A stretch of DNA of 45,304 nt from Chryseobacterium sp. S0630 (GTDB lineage: Bacteria; Bacteroidota; Bacteroidia; Flavobacteriales; Weeksellaceae). The position numbers and the translations under genes are program-made. Positions 1 to 8,617 of the stretch are shown here, one piece after another. The DNA lies in assembly GCF_024158915.1 (NCBI RefSeq), contig NZ_JAMZGF010000042.1, positions 1 through 45,304 of the forward strand. Reading direction: 5' to 3'. The notes under the pieces were generated by a model. It saw only the letters and a program-made list of their open reading frames with translations. It had not been told where the DNA came from and ran no database searches. The first letter of the stretch is position 1; every line of letters starts with the position of its first letter.

Positions 1-16
1 CTTATTTTTGAGAAAA

Positions 17-40
17 GGCTCAGATTATAAAATCTAAGCC
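17..40 (-). terminator. Probable terminator of the GH13-NTF2-MFS unit
   Basis: GGCTCAGATT and AATCTAAGCC pair around a 4-nt loop with one C/A mismatch. On the minus strand the stem is followed by TTTTCTC. It lies about 160 bp beyond the MFS stop codon, with the heptad array in between. The stem is moderate, so this is a likely rather than certain terminator. Confidence 0.5.
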
Positions 41-126
41 CTGACTTTTTAACTTACACACTTTACGGGATAGTGTCGAATTTTGTTATATTTTTTTATA
101 TTTAAGTTAAAGTTTTCGGCGCAACT

Positions 127-195
127 AACTTCTAACTTCTAACTTCTAACTTCTAACTTCTAACTTCTACTTCTAACCTCTAACTTCTAGTTTCT
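127..195. repeat. Heptanucleotide array (AACTTCT units)
   Basis: Six perfect consecutive AACTTCT units (127-168) are followed by degenerate units (ACTTCT, AACCTCT, AACTTCT, AGTTTCT). The array ends three bases before the stop codon of the minus-strand transporter gene. It is the most regular of several 7-bp-period arrays in this window (see 16998-17170, 22264-22312, 34615-34663, 34758-34806). It has no coding potential and no spacer structure, so it is a microsatellite rather than a CRISPR. Confidence 0.9.
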
Positions 196-197
196 AA

Positions 198-1616
198 TTA
201 AAAATGTACCTGCTTGATTTCTTCTTCAATTTCCTTTGGTGTTTCATCTTCAGATTTTACAAAAATCATGGTTACTACAGCTCCAATCAGCATGCAAACA
301 CCTCCAACAACAACATAATCCATGGCCTGTTTTCCGAAAATACCGCTTACGACAGGACCTCCGAATAAACCATTGATGATCTGCGGAATCACAATAAAGA
401 AGTTGAATATTCCCATATAAACACCCATCTTCCGTTGTGGAATCACCTCAATAAGCATGGCATAAGGCATTGCCAGAATACTTGCCCAGGCAAAACCTAA
501 TCCGATCATTGAAATCCATAGGTTGTTGACATCTTTAATAAAGTACATTGAAACCAGTCCCAAACCTCCACACAATAAAGCTAAAGCATGAGTCTGTTTT
601 TTACCAATCAGTTTAGCGATAGGTGTTAACAGAAACGCAAACGGAATTGCCCAGAGATTATACATTCCGAAAAGTTTTCCGGTAAGGTCACCTGCATCAT
701 TAAATGCTTTGGAATGGGTATCTTCCGGGGAAAGACCGAAATGATGGGTTGCCAATGCACTGGTTGTGAAAACCCACATCGTAAACAATGCAAACCACGA
801 GAAAAACTGAACAATTCCCAGTTTTTTCATCTGTGCAGGAATCGCAGCAAAATCTTTAAAAATATCTGAAAACTTAGAGTTATGTTGTTCTCCTTCTTTT
901 CCATCTTCAAAATCAGCAAATTCCTGTGGGGAATACTCTCTGGTTGTCATGATGGTGTATAGAATTGATATGATAAGCAATCCTGCACCAATATAAAAAG
1001 AGTAAATAACATTATCCGCAACAAATCCTTCTGGAGCTACATTGGAAATTCCCATTTTTGTTAACCAATCCGGTAGATAAGAGCCTAGTACCGCACCGAT
1101 TCCAATTAAAATCGTTTGTACGGAAAATCCTATAGTACCTTGATGTTTGGGAAGCATATCTCCTACCAAAGCTCTGAATGGCTCCATCGCAATATTGACC
1201 GAAGCATCCATCATGGCAAGGAATATTACCGCTAACAAAAGAGCATTGGCCGCAAACATCTGCGTAACTGAAGCTGCATTAGGAAGCAAAACCAATCCTA
1301 TAGCACACAAAACAGCGCCAATCAGGAAATAAGGTTTTCTTCTACCCAACGGACTCCAAGTATTGTCGCCCATGTGGCCGATTATAGGCTGAACAATCAG
1401 ACCTGTAATGGGGGCCACCAGCCAGAACCACGATAATTCGTGTACATCTGCTCCTAAATTCCCAAGAATACGGCTCGCATTTCCATTCTGTAGTCCAAAT
1501 GCCATCTGAATTCCCAGGAATCCCATGCTCATATTGATAATCTGGAGCATTGATAAGTCTGGCTTTTTTCTTTTTCCGACTGCCCCAGTATCATATTTCC
1601 CCATCATTATTGCCAT
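198..1616 (-). CDS. SLC45/GPH-type MFS sugar transporter
   Basis: A 472-residue inner-membrane protein with about 12 hydrophobic segments. The loop after the second segment (residues 80-97) carries G-H-M-G-D...GRRKPYF, which matches the G-x-x-x-D...GRRRP signature of SLC45/sucrose-type proton:sugar symporters. The inferred role is to bring maltose, maltodextrin or glucose released by the neighbouring GH13 and GH97 enzymes across the inner membrane. It is the last gene of a three-gene minus-strand unit. Its ATG overlaps the TAA of the upstream NTF2-like gene by one base (TAATG), implying translational coupling. Methionines at residues 4 and 5 are alternative starts. The exact sugar cannot be read from sequence. 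Confidence 0.88.
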   Translation of the reverse strand: MAIMMGKYDTGAVGKRKKPDLSMLQIINMSMGFLGIQMAFGLQNGNASRILGNLGADVHELSWFWLVAPITGLIVQPIIGHMGDNTWSPLGRRKPYFLIGAVLCAIGLVLLPNAASVTQMFAANALLLAVIFLAMMDASVNIAMEPFRALVGDMLPKHQGTIGFSVQTILIGIGAVLGSYLPDWLTKMGISNVAPEGFVADNVIYSFYIGAGLLIISILYTIMTTREYSPQEFADFEDGKEGEQHNSKFSDIFKDFAAIPAQMKKLGIVQFFSWFALFTMWVFTTSALATHHFGLSPEDTHSKAFNDAGDLTGKLFGMYNLWAIPFAFLLTPIAKLIGKKQTHALALLCGGLGLVSMYFIKDVNNLWISMIGLGFAWASILAMPYAMLIEVIPQRKMGVYMGIFNFFIVIPQIINGLFGGPVVSGIFGKQAMDYVVVGGVCMLIGAVVTMIFVKSEDETPKEIEEEIKQVHF

Positions 1617-2134
1617 TATGACTTCAGTTTTTGAATTAATGCATCTTCGATAGGTGCTTTTTCAGTAACCACTTTATCTACCACTTCATTAGGAACTGTC
1701 ACAGAAAGAACATATTGTTTTACCTTCCAGCTTCCATTGATTTTTTCTACCACTCCGGAACCTCTGCAAATTTTCATCTGCGTATCCAATAATTCATCAA
1801 ACCATGCCAGTTTTCCATCTTTGCTGAAGTAAATATTTCTTTTAAGCGCTTTAAAATTCCAGGTTTTCTTTTTGTCGAAATAAGGTTTTGCCCACACCAT
1901 AAATGCTTTTTTATCCCAGATTTCGGTAGCATCTGTTCCGATGAAAGTAGATTCATCCGCAAAGAGATTAAAATACCCTGTATAATCCGCCTTTGCAGCT
2001 GTTGCATTGAAAGTGTCCAGCATCATACTTATTTCCGTTTTTTCTTTCTCAAATGTATTTTTTGACTGTGCGGTAAATAAAGAGAATCCCAGTAAAAAAA
2101 GGATTAATGTATAAGCAGTCGTTAGTTTTTTCAT
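1616..2134 (-). CDS. Secreted NTF2-like/SnoaL-type protein
   Basis: A 172-residue protein starting with a clear signal peptide (MKKLTTAYTLILFLLGFSLFTAQ), so it is exported. The rest fits a single NTF2-like (DUF4440/SnoaL) alpha+beta fold: an N-terminal helix predicted from EKTEISMMLDTFNATAAK, then strands including the GSWKVKQYVLSVTVPNE segment typical of this superfamily's last strands. No catalytic residues can be assigned. It lies 9 bp after the GH13 stop and overlaps the transporter start by one base, so it is co-transcribed with sugar genes. Whether it binds a ligand or is an enzyme is unknown. A related secreted protein is encoded at 31552-32052. Confidence 0.75.
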   Translation of the reverse strand: MKKLTTAYTLILFLLGFSLFTAQSKNTFEKEKTEISMMLDTFNATAAKADYTGYFNLFADESTFIGTDATEIWDKKAFMVWAKPYFDKKKTWNFKALKRNIYFSKDGKLAWFDELLDTQMKICRGSGVVEKINGSWKVKQYVLSVTVPNEVVDKVVTEKAPIEDALIQKLKS

Positions 2135-2143
2135 ATGGTATTA

Positions 2144-4003
2144 TTATTTTTCTAGTTCAATAATCAATGATGTTTTCGCAGGAATATTCATATTGTTTTG
2201 TAATGAAATTTCTTTGTCTGAAATAATCTCTTTTCCTTTTGCAAATCCGTTAAGTGATTCCGCAAATCGTTTCAATTCTAACGACTGATCTTTTTCATTA
2301 TTGTTGATGATTACCATTACACTTTCTTTTGCATTATATCTGAAGTACACAAAAACACCATCCTGAGGAACGAAATTTTTAGTCTTTCCATTATGAATCA
2401 CCTCTTTGCCTTTTCTCCAGTTCATTAATTTTTGAGTAAACTGAAAAAATTCTTTCTGCTCCTGAGTCTGAGTAGATGAATTGAAAGCATTTTGTTGATC
2501 AGATTTCCATCCTCCCGGAAAATCTCTGCGGATATCGGCATCGCCTCCTGCTTTTTTATCGCCTCTCATTCCTATTTCAGATCCGTAATAAATCTGTGGA
2601 ATTCCTCTTACTGTCGAGATCAGAGTGAGTGCCATTTTGTAGGCATCAGGGTTTACATTAAAGATTTCGTTCCACCTTTCGGTATCATGATTTTCGAAGA
2701 AAACAAGCGTATTATTGATATCCGGGTAAAGAAAATCACTGGTAAAAGAATCGTAAATACGGATCATTCCTTTATCCCAGCTTTCTTTTTCTTTAAGGGC
2801 TTTAGGCATATTTTCAAACAGCATGAAGTCCATCACAGAAGGTAAATTTGAATTGTACCCTTCTATTTCTCCGATCTTCGAATTTTTCTGCCATGCTGCA
2901 ATTTGTGCCGCCGTATAAAGCCAGGTTTCTCCTACAATATTGAATTTCGGATATTCATCAGTGATTGCCTTTGCCCATTTTGCCATCGCATCTTTATCAT
3001 TGTAAGGATAGGTATCTACACGAAATCCTCCCAGTTCGGCATATTCTATCCACCAGATTGCATTTTGTATGAGATACTTCAGAACCAATGGATTTTTTTG
3101 GTTGATATCAGGCATCGTAGTATCAAACCATCCATCCAGTGCATATTTTTTATCAATATCAGAAGCATTGGTATCAAATTGCGTTGTGGTTTTATAATTG
3201 GAACGTTTAAATCCTTTTTCTCCTTCATCAAACCAATGGATCCAGTCTTTGGAAGGAAGATCTTTAATCATCCAGTGTGAGCCACCCCAGTGATTGGTAA
3301 CATAATCCATCACCAGCATCATCTTTCGTTTATTCAGTTCCTGAGATAATGTTTTATATTCTTCGTTGGTACCGTAGCGGGAATCAATTTTATACAGATC
3401 GGTCTGAGCATAACCGTGGTAGGAATACACTTTTTCGTTGTCTTCATTCACTGGAGTCAGCCAGACTGCTGTTGCTCCCAGATTCTGAATATAATCAAGG
3501 TTATTGATAATCCCACGGAGATCACCTCCATGTCTGCCGTTTGGAAGACTGCGATCTGCTTTCTCGGTAAGTTCCGGCCTTGAGTCATTCTTCTCATCAC
3601 CGTTGGCAAATCGATCCGGCATGATCAGATACATGAGATCTTTTGAAGTAAAAGATTCACGGTTGGCAGATCCCGGATTTCTTTGTTTCAGCTCATAAGT
3701 GTATGAACCTATATTTTTTTTGCCTTTTTTAAGATTGATAGCAAACTTCGGAACGTTTATCTCGTTGGTATTGACTGTAATAAAAACATAATTCGGATTG
3801 TCTACTTTCCGGATGTCTTTAATCTGTATTCCATCTGAAAGCGTAATTTCGTTATTAGCCACTTCTTTTCCGTACACAAGAATCTGAAGTTCAGGATTTT
3901 TCATTCCCTTCCACCAGAAAGCCGGTTCTACTCTTTCCAGATTTTTCTGAGAAAAAGCACAAGAAGCTATTGAAAGGGCGAATGCTGCATATATTGTCTT
4001 CAT
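2144..4003 (-). CDS. GH13 alpha-amylase / neopullulanase-type enzyme
   Basis: A 619-residue secreted or lipid-anchored GH13 glycoside hydrolase that should cleave alpha-1,4 bonds of starch, pullulan or cyclomaltodextrins. All four family regions are visible: MDYVTNH (about 232-238), GGFRVDT with nucleophile Asp330, VGETW with acid/base Glu359, and FFENHD with Asp440. Residues 20-110 form an N-terminal beta domain as in cyclomaltodextrinases and SusA. A TTG lies 12 bp further upstream, but the ATG at 4003 gives a proper signal peptide (MKTIYAAFALSIASCAFSQ). Its Cys15 in IASC could also be a lipobox, so signal peptidase I or II is undecided. It is the first gene of the unit with the NTF2-like protein and transporter. 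Confidence 0.93.
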   Translation of the reverse strand: MKTIYAAFALSIASCAFSQKNLERVEPAFWWKGMKNPELQILVYGKEVANNEITLSDGIQIKDIRKVDNPNYVFITVNTNEINVPKFAINLKKGKKNIGSYTYELKQRNPGSANRESFTSKDLMYLIMPDRFANGDEKNDSRPELTEKADRSLPNGRHGGDLRGIINNLDYIQNLGATAVWLTPVNEDNEKVYSYHGYAQTDLYKIDSRYGTNEEYKTLSQELNKRKMMLVMDYVTNHWGGSHWMIKDLPSKDWIHWFDEGEKGFKRSNYKTTTQFDTNASDIDKKYALDGWFDTTMPDINQKNPLVLKYLIQNAIWWIEYAELGGFRVDTYPYNDKDAMAKWAKAITDEYPKFNIVGETWLYTAAQIAAWQKNSKIGEIEGYNSNLPSVMDFMLFENMPKALKEKESWDKGMIRIYDSFTSDFLYPDINNTLVFFENHDTERWNEIFNVNPDAYKMALTLISTVRGIPQIYYGSEIGMRGDKKAGGDADIRRDFPGGWKSDQQNAFNSSTQTQEQKEFFQFTQKLMNWRKGKEVIHNGKTKNFVPQDGVFVYFRYNAKESVMVIINNNEKDQSLELKRFAESLNGFAKGKEIISDKEISLQNNMNIPAKTSLIIELEK

Positions 4004-4072
4004 ATTAGTTTTCAATTTAGCATTAAATTTTCAAATACACGTTCAAAAATGTTACGGAAAACCTCTTTTTTT

Positions 4073-4093
4073 CATCTTCATTTCTAGAAGATG
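4073..4093. promoter_or_regulatory. Inverted repeat between GH13 and desaturase genes
   Basis: CATCTTC and GAAGATG form 7-bp arms around ATTTCTA in the 173-bp gap between the divergent GH13 and hydroxylase genes. The position fits an operator or the 5' leader of the GH13 unit. No regulator is encoded nearby, and a chance hairpin is possible in such AT-rich DNA. Confidence 0.3.
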
Positions 4094-4176
4094 ATAAGAT
4101 TAAATATCTTCATTTTAAATTTTATAAAGAATAATTAAATTTTTCACAAAAAATTCATGCATAAAATTAATTTCCC

Positions 4177-5196
4177 ATGCTTTTTATGTTTAGTTTTATA
4201 GAAAAAATGTTGGATTTCAGCAATATATTCAAAACTGAAGGACCGGATGTTGTTTACACATGGACAATTCCTGTTTTTGCTGCTATAATTTTCCTGGAAA
4301 TGGCCTACAGTCATTTTAATAAAGAGAAAATATATGAGACTAAAGATGTAGCAACAAATGTTCTTTTCGCCTTGCTTAATTATGGGCTAGATATCATCAT
4401 GAAAGGTTTTTCATTATTCGTTATGATGTTTTTTTACCAACATCGTCTTTTCGACTGGCAGGAAGGAATCTGGTACTGGATCGCCGTATTCCTGGCCCAG
4501 GACTTTGCTTATTATGTCCATCATTATGTAGATCATCATTCACGTGTTTTCTGGGCAGTACATATTACGCACCACAATTCTGATTATTTCAATATCAGCA
4601 CAGGATTCAGAAGTCCTGTATTTCAGCCCTTGTACAGGTATTTATTTTTCTCTCCATTAGCTTTCATGGGCTTTCATCCGTGGCATATTCTGGTAGCGTA
4701 TTCTTCCATACAGATTTACGGTACATTTGTACACACTCAATCCATTAAAAGTATGGGATTTTTAGAATATATTCTGGTGACTCCTTCTCATCACAGAGTA
4801 CATCACGCTTGTAATATCAAATATCTGGACCGTAACATGGGAATGGGACTGATTATCTGGGATAAAATTTTCGGAACTTTTGAAAAAGAAGATCCTGAAG
4901 TTCCTGTAAAATATGGTGTTTATCCTAAAATAAAATCCAAAGACCCTGCAACGATGCTTTTCTATGAATGGAGAAGAATAGGGAAAGATATCAGACAGCC
5001 GGGAATCTCTTTTAAAGACCGCATTAAATATCTTTTTTATTCGCCGGGATGGAGGCATGACGGTACTGGAAAAACTGTCAAACAGTACCAGAAAGAATAT
5101 AAAGAGAAAGTAAAAACTCCTGTTAAAGTACAGGAGCAACTATTAGAATCTGAAAATCAATATTCCCAACTGATTCAACAGGCAGAGGATAAATAA
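4177..5196 (+). CDS. Fatty-acid hydroxylase / sterol-desaturase family protein
   Basis: A 339-residue integral membrane di-iron enzyme of the fatty acid hydroxylase superfamily. The histidine clusters that bind the metals are HHYVDHH (115-121), H129 with HH132-133, and HHRVHH (205-210). About four to six hydrophobic segments lie in the first 200 residues, and the C-terminal 130 residues are charged and probably cytoplasmic. The family hydroxylates or desaturates lipids, and the substrate here is unknown. The gene stands alone on the plus strand between the two halves of the starch locus, and converges on the GH97 gene with a shared hairpin at 5202-5232. No functional link to starch use is evident. 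Confidence 0.85.
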   Translation: MLFMFSFIEKMLDFSNIFKTEGPDVVYTWTIPVFAAIIFLEMAYSHFNKEKIYETKDVATNVLFALLNYGLDIIMKGFSLFVMMFFYQHRLFDWQEGIWYWIAVFLAQDFAYYVHHYVDHHSRVFWAVHITHHNSDYFNISTGFRSPVFQPLYRYLFFSPLAFMGFHPWHILVAYSSIQIYGTFVHTQSIKSMGFLEYILVTPSHHRVHHACNIKYLDRNMGMGLIIWDKIFGTFEKEDPEVPVKYGVYPKIKSKDPATMLFYEWRRIGKDIRQPGISFKDRIKYLFYSPGWRHDGTGKTVKQYQKEYKEKVKTPVKVQEQLLESENQYSQLIQQAEDK

Positions 5197-5201
5197 AAAT
5201 A

Positions 5202-5232
5202 CCCCGGCCATCGAAAATTCGATAAACCGGGG
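5202..5232 (-). terminator. Terminator after GH97 (possibly bidirectional)
   Basis: Outer arms CCCCGG/CCGGGG enclose inner arms ATCGAA/TTCGAT. On the minus strand the stem is followed by TATTTTTATTT, so it ends the susCDE-GH97 unit. On the plus strand no T-run follows, although the hairpin could still slow the converging desaturase transcript. Confidence 0.75.
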
Positions 5233-5253
5233 CACCTTAGTGTCTCTTTACAA

Positions 5254-7410
5254 TTATTTTACTGGTTTAATTGAAATTGCGAAACCGCCACTTCTTACCA
5301 TTTTAAAATTAATTTTCGACTTACCTGTAATCTCTTTTTTATAGATGTTATAGCTTTGAGGATTATCAATATAATCAGCGTTTTTTCCGTCTTCATAGAT
5401 GGTTGCTTCATATTTTTTTCCTTTGTCTAAGAAAGAGAAATCTACTGCATATTCACGTTTGTTTTCATCAGTAATACCTCCTACAAACCAGTTTTCAGTA
5501 CCTTTTGCTTTTCTTGCTGTAACTACATAATCACCTGGCTCAGCAGCTAAGATTTTTGTATCATCCCAATCTGCTGCTACATCCTTAATAAACTGGAATG
5601 CATCCATGTGCTTTTTGTAGTTTTCAGGAAGATCTGCAGCCATCTGAAGCGGCATATACATCGTTACATAAAGCGCTAACTGTTTTACCAAAGTAGTTTT
5701 TACAAAACGGTTATCTCCAGGGAAATAATAGTCAAGTTTTGTCTGGAAAATTCCCGGCGTGTAGTCCATAGAACCTCCCATCCATCTTGTAAACGGAAGA
5801 ACCGTCTGATGATCTGGCTTATTTCCTCCGAAAGCTTCATATTCCGTTCCACGAGCTGCTTCTGCAGAGATGTAGTTCGGATAAGTACGGCTTTCTCCCG
5901 TAGGACGTACAGACTCGTGAGAATTCACCATGATTTTATAGTCGTTTGCTTTTTCTGCAATTCTATAATAATGGTTGATTGTCCATTGAGAATAATGATG
6001 TTCCCCTCTAGGAATGATATCTCCTACATATCCGGTTTTCACGGCATCATATCCATACTTATTCATTGTTTGGAAAGCTTTATCCGCCCATCTTTCATAG
6101 TTCGTGGCAGAACCTGAAGTTTCGTGGTGCATGATCAGCTTGATTCCTTTTGAATGGGCATATTCATTCAACATTTTAATGTCAAAATCCGGGTAAGGTG
6201 TGATGAAATCAAAAACAAATTCTTTTGAGTGTCCGAACCAGTCTTCCCAACCGATATTCCATCCTTCGATCAATAATCCCTGGAATCCGTTTTCTGCAGC
6301 AAAGTCAATATATTCTTTAACTTTTGTATTGTTGGCAGCATGTTTTCCGTTTGGAGTTAATTTTGCAAAGTCTGTTTTACCTAAATGAACATTTTCAGCG
6401 ATAGAATAAGCCCACTGTGATTTCCCGATGATCATTTCCCACCAGACTCCCATGTATTTTGTAGGGTGAATGTAAGAAGTATCGGTGTACTTTGTAGGCT
6501 CATTAAGGTTGAAGATCATTTTAGAATCCATCACCTGTTCTGCTTTCGGAGCTACAATAATCGTTCTCCAAGGCGTTACTGACGGAGTCTGAATATATCC
6601 TTTCGCTCCCTGTCTGTCGGCAGTCAAATGCGTTTTGAATTTAAAATTCTGTGCATCTACCTCAAGGTGTGAAGCCGGATAATCTAATACAGCAGCTTCA
6701 GCAACGTTGATATATAAAGGTTCTTTTCCTTCTTTTTTAAGCATCAATGGAGACTGAACTGCATTTTTCACCAATGACTGTGAAGCGTTTGCATCGTATG
6801 CTTTGTCCCATTTTGAAGGAATTTCAGACACTTTAGTTTCCTGATACTGATATTCCTGAGAATCGTAATCTGCTACCATCCACCATGCCTTCATATCGGT
6901 AGGGAAATCGATTTCAGAATCTTCTTCTCTGATGACGAAATAATTAAGGTTTTTCTGTTGTGGAAATTCATATCTGAAACCAAGACCATCATTGAATAGT
7001 CTGAATTTCACCACAATACTTCTGTCTGTAGAAGCCTGGTTCAGGGTAACTGCCAGTTCGTTGTAATGGTTGATATAATTTTTCTTTTCTCCTAAAACCG
7101 GCTGCCAGGTTTCATTTTTGGAGTCTCTTTTTTCATCTGTCTTCGCAAAACCGTTGTTCAGATCGTATTTTGCATCTTCTGGTTTGGCAATCTCAGAAGC
7201 GAATTTTATGGCTGTGTCTTTAAATAATCTCAATCCCAATTTAGAATCTTCCACTACTACTGCACCGTTATACTTAAGGTTGTAGTAAGGCACTCCTTCT
7301 TTCAACTGAAAGTTCATTTCAAATTTCCCGTCCGGAGATTTTAAAGCTTGGGCTTTCACACCTGTAAACATCATTGAGAGCAAAAGTGCTCCAACTGTAA
7401 TTTTCTTCAT
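5254..7410 (-). CDS. susB: GH97 alpha-glucosidase (SusB-like)
   Basis: A 718-residue periplasmic glycoside hydrolase of family 97 with a signal peptide (MKKITVGALLLSMMFTGVKA). An N-terminal beta-sandwich is followed by a (beta/alpha)8 barrel from about 300 and a C-terminal beta domain. Four glutamates known in Bacteroides SusB (E439, E508, E526, E532) have counterparts at a constant offset of nine residues: E430 in MHHE, E499 in NSHE, E517 and E523 in SAEAARGTE. This marks the inverting, calcium-dependent subtype, which releases glucose from alpha-linked oligosaccharides. The numbers for SusB are from memory. It is the last gene of the susC-D-E unit, separated from susE by 79 bp containing a hairpin. 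Confidence 0.93.
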   Translation of the reverse strand: MKKITVGALLLSMMFTGVKAQALKSPDGKFEMNFQLKEGVPYYNLKYNGAVVVEDSKLGLRLFKDTAIKFASEIAKPEDAKYDLNNGFAKTDEKRDSKNETWQPVLGEKKNYINHYNELAVTLNQASTDRSIVVKFRLFNDGLGFRYEFPQQKNLNYFVIREEDSEIDFPTDMKAWWMVADYDSQEYQYQETKVSEIPSKWDKAYDANASQSLVKNAVQSPLMLKKEGKEPLYINVAEAAVLDYPASHLEVDAQNFKFKTHLTADRQGAKGYIQTPSVTPWRTIIVAPKAEQVMDSKMIFNLNEPTKYTDTSYIHPTKYMGVWWEMIIGKSQWAYSIAENVHLGKTDFAKLTPNGKHAANNTKVKEYIDFAAENGFQGLLIEGWNIGWEDWFGHSKEFVFDFITPYPDFDIKMLNEYAHSKGIKLIMHHETSGSATNYERWADKAFQTMNKYGYDAVKTGYVGDIIPRGEHHYSQWTINHYYRIAEKANDYKIMVNSHESVRPTGESRTYPNYISAEAARGTEYEAFGGNKPDHQTVLPFTRWMGGSMDYTPGIFQTKLDYYFPGDNRFVKTTLVKQLALYVTMYMPLQMAADLPENYKKHMDAFQFIKDVAADWDDTKILAAEPGDYVVTARKAKGTENWFVGGITDENKREYAVDFSFLDKGKKYEATIYEDGKNADYIDNPQSYNIYKKEITGKSKINFKMVRSGGFAISIKPVK

Positions 7411-7440
7411 AATGACTATTTATTAACTTAAAAAATAGAT

Positions 7441-7466
7441 AAAGTGCCGCAGTAAAGCAGCACTTT
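7441..7466 (-). terminator. Intercistronic hairpin between susE and GH97
   Basis: AAAGTGCCGC and GCAGCACTTT pair around AGTAAA with one mismatch. On the minus strand the stem is followed by ATCTATTTTTT, so it looks like a partial terminator inside the operon. It could lower GH97 expression relative to susC/D/E or protect the upstream mRNA 3' end. Confidence 0.6.
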
Positions 7467-7489
7467 GCTTTATTATCAGATTTAATCTA

Positions 7490-8599
7490 TTATATTGGTT
7501 TTATTGTATACACACCTAATTTAACATCTACTGAGATTTTATAATTTCCACCAGTACCATCAAATTTGATATTTCCATTACTTCCTTTTGGCCCCAAGTA
7601 TCCTGTATTCCCGTCAGCCGTTATATTACCCCAGTCTAAATCACCAAAGCTCTGCTGACCAAGAAATTTAAATTCAGAAGCTGCTGGAAGAGCTATTGTA
7701 TATTCAAATTTTCCATTTCCTAAACTATTCATTGGAATAGCTGTAGCAGCATTCCATCCGTTAATAGTACCTACCAGATACATATTTGTTGGATTCCAAT
7801 TATTAATAGGTGATGGAGTTACAGTAATTGATTTTTGTGTAGCATCCGCATCAATAACTATTTTATACATTCCTGTTGCTCCATTAAACTGAATATTTTC
7901 AGCAGGTGCTGCCAATAAGTTATTTGACCAGGTTTTGAAATACTTATAAGTAGTATTAATTCCTGCAGTATCTAAACTATAATTGATAGGACTCCAATCC
8001 TGCTGTCCCAAAAATCTAAATGATTTACTATTCTCCAGATAAGTATAGATTGTGGAAAAATTATCTTTTTTATAAAGAAGCTGAGCTGCTGTTGCATTCC
8101 AACCTACAGCCGACGCATCTCCAACAATATAAAATGAAGGGTAAGCAGTAGTATAAGGTGTTACCTTAATAGTCACTGCATTTGAAACGATCGCAGCATT
8201 CTCTCCAAGTTTTGAAGAAAGTCTCACTTCAACATCAGCTGCAGTTTCAGGAATTAATCCCGCATCTAATACATAATTATTGAAATCCGCTACTGTAAAG
8301 GTTACTTTGGTAGCTCCATCATTCAAATCCACATTTTTCGGAGTGGCAAAGTTTGTTCCCTTAACAGCAATCTGAAGCTGATTCTTCTGAGCAACAGCTA
8401 CACCATAGTCAGGCATTTTCCAATTAAAAGTGATCGCAGATTGTGTGGCATTATCTTTAAGTAAAACCAAACTTGTTTTATCTGAAGTAAGGCTAGATGC
8501 AGAAGGATTTCCCAATACTGCCCTATCTTCATCTTTCTCACAGGAAATAACCAAAAATCCTAAAACAAGAAGTGTAAATATTTTGAATAAATTTTTCAT
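7490..8599 (-). CDS. susE: SusE/SusF-type starch-binding outer-membrane lipoprotein
   Basis: A 369-residue surface lipoprotein that should bind starch and feed it to SusC/SusD. The signal ends in the lipobox VISC with Cys20 as the lipid anchor. An N-terminal Ig-like SusE domain (about 30-145) precedes two tandem starch-binding modules. Both begin with a Y-x-V-G motif (YIVGDASAVGWN, YLVGTINGWN) and contain a F-K/R-F-L-G-Q-Q segment. A TTG nine bases upstream (8608) is open in frame, but the ATG at 8599 gives the canonical lipoprotein signal. It follows susD by 18 bp. SusE and SusF cannot be told apart by sequence alone, and only one copy is present. Confidence 0.88.
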   Translation of the reverse strand: MKNLFKIFTLLVLGFLVISCEKDEDRAVLGNPSASSLTSDKTSLVLLKDNATQSAITFNWKMPDYGVAVAQKNQLQIAVKGTNFATPKNVDLNDGATKVTFTVADFNNYVLDAGLIPETAADVEVRLSSKLGENAAIVSNAVTIKVTPYTTAYPSFYIVGDASAVGWNATAAQLLYKKDNFSTIYTYLENSKSFRFLGQQDWSPINYSLDTAGINTTYKYFKTWSNNLLAAPAENIQFNGATGMYKIVIDADATQKSITVTPSPINNWNPTNMYLVGTINGWNAATAIPMNSLGNGKFEYTIALPAASEFKFLGQQSFGDLDWGNITADGNTGYLGPKGSNGNIKFDGTGGNYKISVDVKLGVYTIKPI

Positions 8600-8617
8600 T
8601 GTAATCAAATTTTTAAA

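Noticed and set aside
127..195. CRISPR-like array of short direct repeats
   Set aside because: The units are 7 bp with no spacers, and no cas genes are present. It is a microsatellite.
2903..3280. Plus-strand open frame opposite the GH13 gene
   Set aside because: It is a shadow of a gene with all four GH13 motifs, with no signal or domain of its own.
8600..8608. TTG start for susE giving three extra residues
   Set aside because: The ATG at 8599 directly begins a canonical lipoprotein signal, and the extra residues (M-I-T) add nothing.
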